Positions 53,059 to 62,599 of a stretch of 64,000 nucleotides of DNA are shown in pieces. Under the pieces are notes generated by a model. The model was not told where the DNA came from, ran no database searches, and worked only from the letters and a program-made list of their open reading frames with translations. How positions within the stretch are numbered: position 1 is the stretch's first letter; each line of letters starts with the position of its first letter. The DNA lies in contig NZ_CP152002.1 of the NCBI RefSeq assembly GCF_038595055.1, forward strand, positions 3,516,501 through 3,580,500, read 5' to 3'. The position numbers were made by a program, and so were the translations under genes. The DNA comes from Paenibacillus sp. FSL R7-0345 (lineage in GTDB: Bacteria; Bacillota; Bacilli; Paenibacillales; Paenibacillaceae).

Positions 53059-54276
53059 TCAGGTTACAGCCAGTGGTCTGGTTTGCAGGTAAAGCTCCAA
53101 GTCCGGGCTTGAGCCTGTTAGGATTTTGTCCGTAACAATTTTGGCCAGAACACCGTTATATACGGTTCCGTTGTCTCCGTAAGCCATAATAATATAACAA
53201 TGCGGGTAGCTTTCGTATTGGCCGATGATTGGCATTCCGTCATGCGTTCCTCCGTAGAAGGCGCCCAAATAGTATTCCGGTATAGCCTGAATGTCAGGAA
53301 AGAGGTCTTTAAACGCCTCAAGCAGCTTGTCCTTGCTTGCAAGGATTTTGGAATCTCTTGTGCCGGAGTAGGATGTATCCTTATCCATGCCCCCAATGAT
53401 AATCCGGTTATCAGGAGTGGTACGCATATAGACATACGGGCGCGCGGTTTCCCATATTAAAGTTCTTTTATGCCAGCTTGAAAAATCGGCGACCGACTTT
53501 GTAATGACAGCGTAAGAGCTTGCCAGTGTAGCATTTTTTTCCGTTTTAAAGTCACTGTCCTCGTAACCGGCTGCGATAATAACGTGTCTGGCCCGGATTT
53601 CGCGGTGCTCTTTTGTATAAAAGACGGCATAATCCTGCTCGAACCGTCTGCCTGTTATTTCTGTATTTTCATAGATCTGTCCGCCCAATGCTTTTACTTT
53701 TTCAAGTAATCCGTAAACAAATTTAAGCGGGTTCATTTCGGCATCATCGTGGTAGTAAAGTGCGGCTTCTTTCTGAAAAGGATATCGTCCGGTTATTTGC
53801 CCGGCATCCCATAGATCCACCTTGAACCCGTAATTCTTTAACAGGTGATATTCCGCAGTCAGATCAGAAACATCCTCCTTGCAGCTTGCATAATACAGGC
53901 TGTCCCGTCTTATAAAATCAGGATCTACGGGTAACCGGCGGCTTACCCGCTCAATCTCATTGATAGACTGTTCACAGAGCTTAAGATGGCGTGCAGCGGC
54001 TTCTTCCCCAAAAGAGTGGCTCAGGGATACAAAGCTCTTTTCTCCGGCATATTGGATTAATGCTGTATTCGTGCTGGTGCTGCCTTCACCGGCTTTTCTT
54101 TTGTCAACTAGAACAACGGACAAGCCTTGCTCACACAGGAGATTTGCACACTGTGCACCGGAGCTGCCCGCACCAATTATAAGGACATCACAAGATATAT
54201 CCTCTTCAAGCTTGGGATAAGAAGGGGGAGCCGTTATCGTTGTTGGCCAGTACAATTTACCGCTTTGCAAATCCAT
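53059..54276 (-). CDS. FAD-dependent oxidoreductase (DAO family)
   Basis: 405 residues. The FAD dinucleotide-binding motif VLIIGAGSSGAQCANLL lies near residue 32, with the GEGSTSTNTALIQY stretch near 63 and the second FAD contact HVIIAAGYED near 230. The C-terminal IIGGMDKDTSYS and PIIGQY segments complete the DadA/glycine-oxidase-like (DAO) fold. Such flavoenzymes oxidise amino acids or related amines; the substrate is unknown. It stands alone on the minus strand; GGGAGAG precedes the ATG. Confidence 0.9.
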   Translation of the reverse strand: MDLQSGKLYWPTTITAPPSYPKLEEDISCDVLIIGAGSSGAQCANLLCEQGLSVVLVDKRKAGEGSTSTNTALIQYAGEKSFVSLSHSFGEEAAARHLKLCEQSINEIERVSRRLPVDPDFIRRDSLYYASCKEDVSDLTAEYHLLKNYGFKVDLWDAGQITGRYPFQKEAALYYHDDAEMNPLKFVYGLLEKVKALGGQIYENTEITGRRFEQDYAVFYTKEHREIRARHVIIAAGYEDSDFKTEKNATLASSYAVITKSVADFSSWHKRTLIWETARPYVYMRTTPDNRIIIGGMDKDTSYSGTRDSKILASKDKLLEAFKDLFPDIQAIPEYYLGAFYGGTHDGMPIIGQYESYPHCYIIMAYGDNGTVYNGVLAKIVTDKILTGSSPDLELYLQTRPLAVT

Positions 54277-54432
54277 ATCATATCTCTCCCTTAATTATTT
54301 TTCGACGCTTAGTATGGACACTTTACCGCGACTCGATGCAAAACATTCCTGATGCATAAGCCTTTCATTCTAATGGAAAACTCTCATGGAACGCATAAGC
54401 AGTGTGATTTCATTTTCAGGGAGGTTAACCTA

Positions 54433-54621
54433 ATGACAACTCAGGATCCGAAGGAGCTTTTGAAGAAAAAACATGAGCTGGATGAGCAAAAAAGACAGTT
54501 CACAAATTTTGCCCGGAGTGTCAGCGGCCATACTGAGGTCGAAGCAGGCCAGGAATTTAGTAATGACCGGATATCTGACGATCAGAACCGTATGAAATCG
54601 GTTGAGAACAAACGTGATTGA
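54433..54621 (+). CDS. Small hydrophilic protein of 62 residues, unknown function
   Basis: ATG 54433 follows GGGAGG; the frame is open upstream to 54352 without a site. The product is highly charged, with a helical start (DPKELLKKKHELDEQKRQF) and an acidic, probably disordered second half. It has no cysteine or membrane segment. Its own terminator at 54644-54670 supports a real gene. I do not recognise a family. Confidence 0.7.
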   Translation: MTTQDPKELLKKKHELDEQKRQFTNFARSVSGHTEVEAGQEFSNDRISDDQNRMKSVENKRD

Positions 54622-54643
54622 TTGTATATGAAGCTATAAAATG

Positions 54644-54670
54644 AGCCGATCCTTTTGAGGGTCGGCTTTT
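54644..54670 (+). terminator. Terminator after the small hydrophilic protein gene
   Basis: GCCGATCC and GGGTCGGC pair (one G-T pair) over a six-base loop, then TTTTC. Confidence 0.8.
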
Positions 54671-54758
54671 CTGGTTGACAGAAGACAATAATGCTTTAGA
54701 CTAAATATTGCTTATATATCAGCAAGTCATTTACATACATCACATAACGGAGGGAAAG

Positions 54759-56612
54759 ATGAAGAGATTCATGTCATACCAGCCCTTCAGGAAGCAGCTC
54801 CGGGCAGTGCTTTCTTTTTTACTTAGAGGGAGTATGCCGCTCAGACGAAAAATTCTGGTCAGCAACATCCTTATTGTCTCGCTGGCTCTGGTTATTTTTA
54901 TGATTAGCATTCACCGGATTGTCTTTAACCAGACGCTGGAAAGAACCACGGCAAGCTCACAGCAGGAAGTGAAGCTGGTCAAGCAGTCGATGGAGACTGT
55001 GTTTCAGTCTGTCCAGAATTTCACCAAATTCGTGCTGATTAATCAGGACACTCAGAAGCTGCTTAGCAGAGACACCGGTGCGAGTCATGATGTGGCTGCT
55101 CTGAAATCGATCTATAATACACTGGCTGCAATGCTGGAGACAGAACCGAATATCGATTCCGTCATTATTGAATCCTTAAACGGCGACCTCTATTTCACAT
55201 CTAACCTGACCGGCGTTACCCTGCAGAGTCTCGGCATCTACCCCAAAGATGAAATGGATGCCGCAAAAGGCGGGGCCGTCTGGACAGATTCGCTTAGTCC
55301 CTCATTCCTGTCCGGGATGCAGCACAAGAACATGATCAGTGTGGGCAGGGTCATTATGAGCATGGAAACGGGAACTCCGCTAGGTTATATTTATGTGAAT
55401 ATTGATGAGCGGACGCTTGCCCGTTTGTACCATAATAATGATCAGATGGATCAGAATGCTACTCTGGTCATTAACCGGGACGGAACCATTGTATCTGCCA
55501 ATGATGCTTCAATCGTTAACCAGCCGGTTGGGGAAGAAGCTCTGGCCAGCTGGGTGAACGCAGTCAGTCAAGGGAGTAAGACATTCCGGGTTGCCGGAGA
55601 GCGCTATTTAGTGTCACTACAGAGCCTGGCCCCCTATGGCTGGAAGGTTGCCCATCTGGTTACTATTTCGGAGCTGACTTACGGCTATTGGAAAATCGCA
55701 TTATTATTAGCCGGCTTTGGACTGATCAGCATCCTGTCAGCGGCGTTACTCTCCTTCGTATTCACACGTCTACTGACCCGGCCGCTCAGCCAGCTCAGTG
55801 AGGTGATTGTCGAGGTAGGGGCCGGGAACTTTGAGCGGCGTGCTCCTGCCGACACAGAGGATGAGGTTGGCCGGTTAGGCGCTACCTTCAACGAAATGGT
55901 ACAGCATATTCAAGACTTGATGGGAAGAGTTGAAGCTGAAGAGAAAACCAAGCGGATGCTGGAGCTGAGGCTGTTGTATTCGCAGATTAAACCGCATTTT
56001 TTGTACAATACGCTGGACACAATCCGTGCAATGGCTGTGATGGCAGACGCTAAAGACATCAGCAGTATTCTGAAGGCGCTTGGTGAGTTCTACCGGATTT
56101 CGCTGAGCAACGGCCGGGAGCTAGTTACGGCGGCCCAGGAACAGAAGCATCTGGAAAGCTACTTATATATCCAGCAAATCCGCTTTAACAAGCTGAGCTA
56201 CCGGATTTCGTTCGAACCGGGCATTGAATTATGCCAAGTGCCTACGATGCTGCTGCAGCCGCTGGTTGAGAATGCGATCCACCATGGCATAAGAGGAATG
56301 GCGGACGGGGGATTATGTGAAATCAGCGGTTATATTGAACGAACGGACGGGCAGAGCAATCTCTGCTTTATGGTCCGCGACAACGGCAAGGGCATGAGTG
56401 AAGAGCAGCAGCGGCTGATCTGGTCGGACAACAGCAGGGAAGAGGACTACAGCTTTGGGCTCAAAAATATCCAGGACCGCATTCAGCTGCGCTTCGGGGA
56501 AGCTTACGGGATCTCCCTGTCGTCCGAACCGGGTAATGGCGTGGAAGTGAAGGTACGTTTACCGATGATCTTGAAAACGAACGAACAGGAGGAGGGGACA
56601 GCGAGATTATGA
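54759..56612 (+). CDS. YesM-type sensor histidine kinase
   Basis: ATG 54759 follows GGAGGGAAAG and gives 617 residues. Two membrane segments (about 31-51 and 308-332) flank a large outer dCache-like sensor domain. HAMP (about 333-385) leads to the His_kinase domain with His413 in QIKPHFLYNTLDTIRAM and an HATPase with LLQPLVENAIHHGIRG near 490 and GLKNIQDRIQLRFG near 570. YesM kinases sense sugars or a sugar-bound binding protein and phosphorylate YesN-type regulators. The regulator gene overlaps the stop by four bases, and the importer genes follow. Confidence 0.94.
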   Translation: MKRFMSYQPFRKQLRAVLSFLLRGSMPLRRKILVSNILIVSLALVIFMISIHRIVFNQTLERTTASSQQEVKLVKQSMETVFQSVQNFTKFVLINQDTQKLLSRDTGASHDVAALKSIYNTLAAMLETEPNIDSVIIESLNGDLYFTSNLTGVTLQSLGIYPKDEMDAAKGGAVWTDSLSPSFLSGMQHKNMISVGRVIMSMETGTPLGYIYVNIDERTLARLYHNNDQMDQNATLVINRDGTIVSANDASIVNQPVGEEALASWVNAVSQGSKTFRVAGERYLVSLQSLAPYGWKVAHLVTISELTYGYWKIALLLAGFGLISILSAALLSFVFTRLLTRPLSQLSEVIVEVGAGNFERRAPADTEDEVGRLGATFNEMVQHIQDLMGRVEAEEKTKRMLELRLLYSQIKPHFLYNTLDTIRAMAVMADAKDISSILKALGEFYRISLSNGRELVTAAQEQKHLESYLYIQQIRFNKLSYRISFEPGIELCQVPTMLLQPLVENAIHHGIRGMADGGLCEISGYIERTDGQSNLCFMVRDNGKGMSEEQQRLIWSDNSREEDYSFGLKNIQDRIQLRFGEAYGISLSSEPGNGVEVKVRLPMILKTNEQEEGTARL

Positions 56613-57457
56613 ATACAGCGCCGGTAGCCCGTGTCCTGATTGTAGATGACGAGTATTATTTCAGGCAGCTTTTGATCCGTCTGGTGGATTGGGCTTCCGC
56701 CGGATTTAAGGTCGTTGCAGAGGCCGAAGAGGGTTCAGCCGCATTGCGGATTATAGAGGAACAGGCGATTGATCTCATTATTACGGATATTGAAATGCCG
56801 AATATGAACGGGCTTGATTTTATTAAGGCAGTCCGCAAGCTGGACTCTGCGGCCAAGCTGATTTTTATCACAAGCTATGATAACTTCTCTTATGCGCAGC
56901 AGGCCATTTCACTTGGAGCAGACCATTATTTGCTGAAGCCCGTTGATGAAGATGCAGTTGAACAAGCTCTTGCCGCAATCCGTGCCCAATTGACGGAGAA
57001 ATGGGAAGCGGAGCGCTATCTCAGCCGGCTGAAAATAGAAGCGGGTTATGTGCAGGAGCCGGAAGCGGAGAATGTACAGGAAGAGAGACGGCATAGCAGC
57101 GGTAAGCGGCTGATTAACAACGCTATAGCCTATGTAACCTCGCATTATGCCGAGGATACGTTGTCGCTGCAGAGTACGGCCAGCGCCCTTTTTGTGAATC
57201 CGAGCTATTTAAGCCATATGTTCAAGAAGGAGACCGGTGAATCGTTTGTAGAATACGTCACGAATGCCCGCCTTGCACAAGCTATGGAGCTGCTCAGCCA
57301 GGGGATTGCCGCCGATGAAACTGAAGCTCCCAAGGTAGCGACGATAGCCCGCCAGGTGGGATACAAGGACCCGTTCTATTTTAGCAAATGCTTTAAGAAA
57401 AGGTATGGCATTACCCCGAATAAAGTACACAGCGGTACCCGTTCAGACCCATATTGA
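56609..57457 (+). CDS. YesN-type response regulator with AraC DNA-binding domain
   Basis: 282 residues; its ATG overlaps the kinase TGA (ATGA). The receiver domain (about 8-125) has Asp13-Asp14, the phosphorylation site Asp60 in LIITDIEMPNMNG and Lys in YLLKPVDED near 111. The C-terminal AraC domain (about 165-275) has two helix-turn-helix motifs (LSLQSTASALFVNPSYLSHM and VATIARQVGYKDPFYFSKCF). It probably activates the importer genes that begin 236 bp downstream. Confidence 0.95.
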   Translation: MNTAPVARVLIVDDEYYFRQLLIRLVDWASAGFKVVAEAEEGSAALRIIEEQAIDLIITDIEMPNMNGLDFIKAVRKLDSAAKLIFITSYDNFSYAQQAISLGADHYLLKPVDEDAVEQALAAIRAQLTEKWEAERYLSRLKIEAGYVQEPEAENVQEERRHSSGKRLINNAIAYVTSHYAEDTLSLQSTASALFVNPSYLSHMFKKETGESFVEYVTNARLAQAMELLSQGIAADETEAPKVATIARQVGYKDPFYFSKCFKKRYGITPNKVHSGTRSDPY

Positions 57458-57468
57458 GCAGTTTAGGC

Positions 57469-57501
57469 GTGGTCCGGTTTTTCTGCCGGGCTTTTTTTTG
57501 T
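57469..57501 (+). terminator. Terminator after the YesN-type gene
   Basis: CCGG arms around an eight-base loop, followed by GCTTTTTTTT. The importer genes therefore have their own promoter. Confidence 0.7.
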
Positions 57502-57693
57502 TGGAGTAAAATAAACGCTGCGTAAAGCAGCTGTTAACATACGAACACTCTGTAAATCCTGTGTAAAGTATCATGACACACCTAAAAATTTTACTGTCAG
57601 AACCAATATTTATCCATTCGAACCTGACCGCACACTTGTTAAGATTGTACCTGTAATTCGAATCCGTAAATATGGAAAGGTGGTCCACATCAA

Positions 57694-58986
57694 ATGTTTG
57701 GGAAAAAGCTTGGGGTTGTTGCGGCATCTGTCGCGCTCTGTAGTGTAGTGCTTACTGCTTGCGGAGGTGCGGAAGTAAACAATGGGGGAACCCAGAATCA
57801 GGATGCTACGGCGGACAGCAAGGAGTCTGTTACCTTATGGATTTTTGATGCAGATCCGATGTACCATGCAGCAGCTGAAGCTACCGCAGCAGAAGTCGGC
57901 GTTGATTTGAATTATGAGTACATACAAGATGAGACCTACAAAACAAAAATCAGTGTGGCGCTGGCTGCAAATGAACTTCCGGATGTATTCCAGCAGCATG
58001 CCGGGAAGTCCTACCGTACTCCTGTGCTGCAGTCAAAAACCGTTGCTCCACTGAATGATATACTGGATTCTACCGGCCTGGGCAAGCAATTCCTGGACAA
58101 CCAACTGGTAACTGAGGAAGATGGCAATATTTATTCTGTTCCTTCCAATATCAGCACAACACTGGTACTGTACTATAACAAAAAGCTGATGAATGAGCTC
58201 GGCGCTTCTGCACCGGCAACCTGGGCTGATCTTCAGGCGCTTATTCAACAGGCTAATGAGAAAGGAATTATTCCTATTTCATTGGGCGGAAAAGAAAGAT
58301 GGCAGGGCGATCTGCTATACAACATGCTTGTAGCACGCCAGGATGTTAATGCCTTCGATCATGCGATTAACGGACAAGCGAAATTCACGGATGCCCCATT
58401 CCTGGATGCAGCTAAACAGGTGACAGATTTGGTCAGCACGAATGCCTTCCAGAAGGGTTTCCTCGGCTCCGCTTACCTGGATGCACAGGAGCTGTTCAAG
58501 AACAATAAGGCTTTGATGTGGATCGACGGCAGCTTTAACTTCACTGCCCTGTCGGAGGCTATGGGTGACAATCTCGGATATATCGCATTCCCGGCAACGG
58601 GTGCGGAGGATATCTACAGTGCAACAATCGGGTTCCAGAATTCGGCAGCACCTTACTCCCTGTTCGTGAATAACAGCTCCAAAAACCTGGACAAAGCCAA
58701 AGAGTTTGCCATCCGCCTGTCCCTGAAGCTCAATGATGAATTTGTCCGTAAAGGCCTGCCCGGATATGCAACAAGCGAAGTGAAGTCGGAATCGCAGAAT
58801 GAACAGCTCTCCGCGTACGCTACGGATATCGGTAAAACAGCCAAAACACAGGCTATGTGGTTCGGTCTGCTGTCAGCGGATACGGGGCAAGAATACCGTG
58901 ATCTGACCCAGCAGCTGTATGGCGGTAACCTGACTGCTGAGGAGTATACGGCTGAACTGGAAACCTTGCTCCGTTCGGCAGAGTAA
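57694..58986 (+). CDS. CUT1-type ABC importer, solute-binding lipoprotein
   Basis: 430 residues. The signal peptide ends in lipobox LTACGG with Cys23, so the mature protein is lipid-anchored. The rest is a cluster B (SBP_bac_1) sugar-binding protein: SVTLWIFDADP start, hinge-proximal VPSNISTTLVLYYNKKLMNELG near residue 148 and NNKALMWIDGSFNF near 270. Family members bind oligosaccharides or glycerophosphodiesters. AAAGGTGG precedes the ATG. A hairpin separates it from the permease genes, so it is probably made in excess over them. Confidence 0.93.
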   Translation: MFGKKLGVVAASVALCSVVLTACGGAEVNNGGTQNQDATADSKESVTLWIFDADPMYHAAAEATAAEVGVDLNYEYIQDETYKTKISVALAANELPDVFQQHAGKSYRTPVLQSKTVAPLNDILDSTGLGKQFLDNQLVTEEDGNIYSVPSNISTTLVLYYNKKLMNELGASAPATWADLQALIQQANEKGIIPISLGGKERWQGDLLYNMLVARQDVNAFDHAINGQAKFTDAPFLDAAKQVTDLVSTNAFQKGFLGSAYLDAQELFKNNKALMWIDGSFNFTALSEAMGDNLGYIAFPATGAEDIYSATIGFQNSAAPYSLFVNNSSKNLDKAKEFAIRLSLKLNDEFVRKGLPGYATSEVKSESQNEQLSAYATDIGKTAKTQAMWFGLLSADTGQEYRDLTQQLYGGNLTAEEYTAELETLLRSAE

Positions 58987-59043
58987 GACGGCGTTAATAA
59001 CAGATTAACTCGGTATTGCTGTGTTTCAAAAATAAAAACTGGG

Positions 59044-59079
59044 AAAGGCGATGCAGTCCCTTGGACCCGCATCGCTTTT
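59044..59079 (+). terminator. Intercistronic hairpin/attenuator between binding protein and permeases
   Basis: AAAGGCGATGC pairs with GCATCGCTTTT, with an inner GTCC/GGAC stem (59056-59066). Four T residues follow, so it may stop part of the transcripts and protect the upstream mRNA. Confidence 0.7.
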
Positions 59080-59103
59080 CTGCAAGCTGACAGGTGGTTA
59101 GTG

Positions 59104-59988
59104 ATGGAAAGAGCGCTCTCGAACAAGAAGCTGATAGCTTTGTTTTTAGTGCCCGGTTTAACTGTATTCCTTGTATTCTATTTTGTGCCGATTATAATGA
59201 CAGCCTATTACAGCCTCCATGACTGGGACGGAATTAATCCTATGACCTTCATTGGACTGGATAACTACACTAAAATGTTCACGACGGATAAAAGCTTCTG
59301 GCAGGCGGTATGGAACAGTCTTGCCTTTTTGCTTGTGGGTGTGCTGATCCAGCTGCCGATCTCGTTTGCTCTGGCAATGCTGGTCTCCCGTAAGATGAAG
59401 GGACGCAAATGGTTCCGTAATATTTACTTTTTCCCTGTGGTAATGTCAACGACAATGGTGAGTCTGCTGTGGGTTAAAATTTACGATCCGAACATCGGGA
59501 TGCTGAACACGCTGCTGGATGCTGTTCACCTCAGCAGCTGGACACAGGCCTGGCTTGGAGATACCAAGACCGCTCTCTTGTCTGTACTGATCGTAACGAC
59601 TTGGCATTATGTGGGTTACAACATGCTGATTCTGTTCGCCGGTATGCAGGGGATCTCCGAGCAATATTATGAAGCCGCGAAGCTGGACGGAGCGGTTGGC
59701 TGGAAGGCAGTACGGCATATCACGCTTCCTTTATTGTCAGATGTGCTGCGGATTTGTATCGTTCTAAACGTCATTTATGCGCTGAAAACATTTGAAAGTG
59801 TATACGTGATGACCAATGGCGGGCCGCTGAACTCGACAACGATGATTGCCCTGAAAATGTTCCAGGAAGCGTTCCTGAAGCAGAATTTCGGTTACGGCAG
59901 TGCGCTTGCTGTGTTCATGGTGCTGGAATGTCTCATCATTGCCTGGGTACTCAATAAAGTGCTGACCCGGGAAAAAATTGAATACTAG
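59104..59988 (+). CDS. CUT1-type ABC importer permease (MalF/UgpA-like)
   Basis: 294 residues with six membrane segments; ATG 59104 is preferred to GTG 59101, with AGGTGG at 59092-59097. The ATPase-docking EAA loop is seen as YYEAAKLDGAVGWKAVRHIT, then LPLL, near residue 195. It forms the channel with the next gene product. No ATPase gene is in the operon, so it probably uses a shared MsmX-type ATPase encoded elsewhere. Confidence 0.93.
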   Translation: MERALSNKKLIALFLVPGLTVFLVFYFVPIIMTAYYSLHDWDGINPMTFIGLDNYTKMFTTDKSFWQAVWNSLAFLLVGVLIQLPISFALAMLVSRKMKGRKWFRNIYFFPVVMSTTMVSLLWVKIYDPNIGMLNTLLDAVHLSSWTQAWLGDTKTALLSVLIVTTWHYVGYNMLILFAGMQGISEQYYEAAKLDGAVGWKAVRHITLPLLSDVLRICIVLNVIYALKTFESVYVMTNGGPLNSTTMIALKMFQEAFLKQNFGYGSALAVFMVLECLIIAWVLNKVLTREKIEY

Positions 59989-60000
59989 GGAGGACTGGTC

Positions 60001-60828
60001 ATGCTGAAGAGAACAAAAAACACAGGACTTTATATACTGATGATGCTCATTGCCGTCCTCCAGCTGTTCCCGCTTTACTGGCTTGTAGTCAGTGCCTTTA
60101 AGGATAATTCGGAGATTATTGGCGGAGTCGTCTGGGCCTTGCCAACCAAATGGCGGTTCAGCAATTTTTCGGAGGCCTGGGTGAGCGCCAAGGTCAATCA
60201 ATACTTTTTTAACAGTGTGTCTGTTACGCTGATTACCCTCTTTTTTGTGCTGCTGTTTGCGTCCATGATGGCTTATGCGCTGACACGAATGAGATTTAAA
60301 TATAACGGTGTCATTTTGTTCATTCTGCTGATGGGGGTCATGGTGCCAATCCACGCTACGCTGATCCCGCTCTTTATGATCCTGAAAAACCTGGGGATTC
60401 TCAGCTCACGGTTATCAATTATCTTGCCTTACATTGCTGTGAATCTGCCTATCGGCGTCTACATGCTGTCAGCTTTTCTGCGGAGCATGCCGAAGGAGCT
60501 GGAAGAGGCTGCGTTCATTGACGGCTGCGGGGTGCTTAAATCCTTCTTCAAAGTCGTGCTTCCATTGCTGAAGCCGCCGCTTGCCTCGGTAGCAATCTTT
60601 GTATTCCTGGCCGTATGGAATGAACTCCTGATGGCAGCTACCTTTATTCAAAAAGAGGCGCTGCGGACACTTCCGCTCGGACTGATGAATTTCAGCGGCC
60701 AGTACAGTATCAGCTGGGGCCCGCTTGCAGCGGCGATGGTGATTTCGACTCTTCCGATTCTGCTGGCTTATGTACTGTTCAGTGACCAGATGGAGAAGAG
60801 CTTCACCGCGGGCGCAATTCTGAAATAA
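60001..60828 (+). CDS. CUT1-type ABC importer permease (MalG/UgpE-like)
   Basis: 275 residues with six membrane segments. The EAA loop is ELEEAAFIDGCGVLKSFFKV, followed by VLPLLKPPL, near residue 165. AGGGAGG precedes the ATG, 12 bp after the previous stop. It is the second channel subunit. Confidence 0.94.
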   Translation: MLKRTKNTGLYILMMLIAVLQLFPLYWLVVSAFKDNSEIIGGVVWALPTKWRFSNFSEAWVSAKVNQYFFNSVSVTLITLFFVLLFASMMAYALTRMRFKYNGVILFILLMGVMVPIHATLIPLFMILKNLGILSSRLSIILPYIAVNLPIGVYMLSAFLRSMPKELEEAAFIDGCGVLKSFFKVVLPLLKPPLASVAIFVFLAVWNELLMAATFIQKEALRTLPLGLMNFSGQYSISWGPLAAAMVISTLPILLAYVLFSDQMEKSFTAGAILK

Positions 60829-60849
60829 AGAGACAGAGAAGGTGACGGA

Positions 60850-62460
60850 ATGAATGAACTGGCAGCTGCCTGTAACAAGATTAATATCGTAATTATTGCT
60901 ACCTCGGATGTTCACGGCAACCTGTGGGGTTACCGTTACGAAGACGGCCTCGACACAACAAATGACGGGCTGGCCAGAGTTGCCTCTTATGTCCGGGAGC
61001 TCAGACAGAGCGGTGCGGAAGTCCTCCTGATCGACAACGGCGACGTGTTCCAGGGGAACATGCTGACTGACGATGTCTACAATAAACGGCCGGATGTTGT
61101 CCATCCGGTCTCTGTTGCGCTAAATAGCATGGGCTATGCGGCGATGACGTTAGGCAACCATGAATTTAACTTCGGACTTGGCCTAATTGAGCGGATCAAG
61201 CAGGAATTGAATTTCCCTGTGCTGGCTGCAAATGCCTGGTATTCTAATGGTGAAGCTTTTGCCGAGCCTTATATTATAGTTGAAGTGAAGGGCATCAAAA
61301 TTGCGGTAATCGGACTTACCAACCCCAATGTCCCGCGCTGGGATGGAGGCAAGGTGGAAGGGCTCAGGTTCGGCCATATGGCGGAGACTGGGCAGAAAGT
61401 TGCGGCATCCCTCCGGGCGGAGGGGAAAGCGGACATTATTGTAATCAGTGCCCATGCGGGAATGGTCGCAGAGTTCGATGAAGACGGCGGCTCGGATGCC
61501 GCCGAACGTATTGCGGAGCTTGTACCTGAAGCAGATGTGCTTATGGTCGGTCATATGCATATTACGGTTAACCAGCGCATGGGGAATACCGTCATCGGAG
61601 GGCCGCGTGACCGCGGGCGGGAGGTTGTGCGCTTCGATCTCACGGTAGATCTGGACGGTGAACAGCCTCAGGTAGTGAACCGGGAAGCAGCCGTTGTGGA
61701 TATGGCCGGCCGGGAACCGGACCCGGAATTCCGGAGTCTGGTTACGGAGGCGCATGAAGAGACGCTTCGTTTCATCGCGCAAGGCGGCGGAGGTACTTCG
61801 GCAGAGGCGGATGGCGGCGTCCTGGGTTATGCGGCAGCCGACTTCCAGCCCCCTGATGAAAACGCAGATATACCGGCGGGAAGATTGATGGATACGGCGG
61901 TCATTACGTTGATCCAGAAGGCCATGCTTCAGGCCAGCGGAGCAGATGTTGCCGCCACAAGCCTGTTCGCCGATAAGGCGGATTTGAAGCAGGGGCCGCT
62001 GACTTACGCGGATGTATACCGTATTTATCCCTTTGATAATGTGCTGTATGTCGTTACTGTCACCGGTAAAGAGATGAAGGCTTACATGGAAGCTTCGGCC
62101 ACACATTTTAAACAGTGGCGGCCGGGCGACCTTGCCATCACAACCGATCCCGATGTGCCGAGCTACCTCTATGATATGTTCGCCGGCATTGATTATCAGA
62201 TCGACCTGTCACAGCCGCCAGGACAGCGGATTATCAATGTCAGGTTCCAAGGCAAACCGCTTGCCGATACCGGCCGGCTGCAGCTTGCCGTTAACAATTA
62301 CCGCTACAGCAGCTTATTAAAAGCCTCTAAACTGGTCAGTGCCAACAAGCATTGGGAGTCGGAATGCAGCGTCCGCGATATGCTGGTAAGCTATATCCGG
62401 GAGCGCAAGACGATCTCGCCTGAGGTTGATAATAACTGGTCCATTGTAGGGATCAACTGA
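60850..62460 (+). CDS. Cytoplasmic metallophosphatase/5'-nucleotidase (CpdB/UshA-like)
   Basis: 536 residues. The calcineurin-like metallophosphatase domain (about 10-290) has the five metal motifs: TSDVHGN, DNGDVFQG, GNHEFNFG, SAHAG and GHMH. The C-terminal 5'-nucleotidase domain (about 330-515) binds the nucleotide and has FDNVLYVVTVTGKEMKAYME. Relatives cleave nucleoside monophosphates or 2',3'-cyclic nucleotides and are mostly exported; this one has no signal peptide or anchor. It starts 21 bp after the permease gene with GAAGGTGA, so it should act inside the cell on what the importer brings in. Confidence 0.92.
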   Translation: MNELAAACNKINIVIIATSDVHGNLWGYRYEDGLDTTNDGLARVASYVRELRQSGAEVLLIDNGDVFQGNMLTDDVYNKRPDVVHPVSVALNSMGYAAMTLGNHEFNFGLGLIERIKQELNFPVLAANAWYSNGEAFAEPYIIVEVKGIKIAVIGLTNPNVPRWDGGKVEGLRFGHMAETGQKVAASLRAEGKADIIVISAHAGMVAEFDEDGGSDAAERIAELVPEADVLMVGHMHITVNQRMGNTVIGGPRDRGREVVRFDLTVDLDGEQPQVVNREAAVVDMAGREPDPEFRSLVTEAHEETLRFIAQGGGGTSAEADGGVLGYAAADFQPPDENADIPAGRLMDTAVITLIQKAMLQASGADVAATSLFADKADLKQGPLTYADVYRIYPFDNVLYVVTVTGKEMKAYMEASATHFKQWRPGDLAITTDPDVPSYLYDMFAGIDYQIDLSQPPGQRIINVRFQGKPLADTGRLQLAVNNYRYSSLLKASKLVSANKHWESECSVRDMLVSYIRERKTISPEVDNNWSIVGIN

Positions 62461-62473
62461 TGATAGAATAGAT

Positions 62474-62510
62474 AAAAGATCAACTCCGTTTGATGGGTTG
62501 ATCTTTTTTT
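62474..62510 (+). terminator. Terminator after the importer operon
   Basis: AAAAGATCAAC pairs with GTTGATCTTTT around a 12-base loop, then a T run. Confidence 0.88.
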
Positions 62511-62599
62511 GACGACGTTCTCCATAATTGACTAATTAGTCAGCCCAGTTATAATGAACATATGAGTAATCATTCATATAATATACGGGAGTGAACCCT

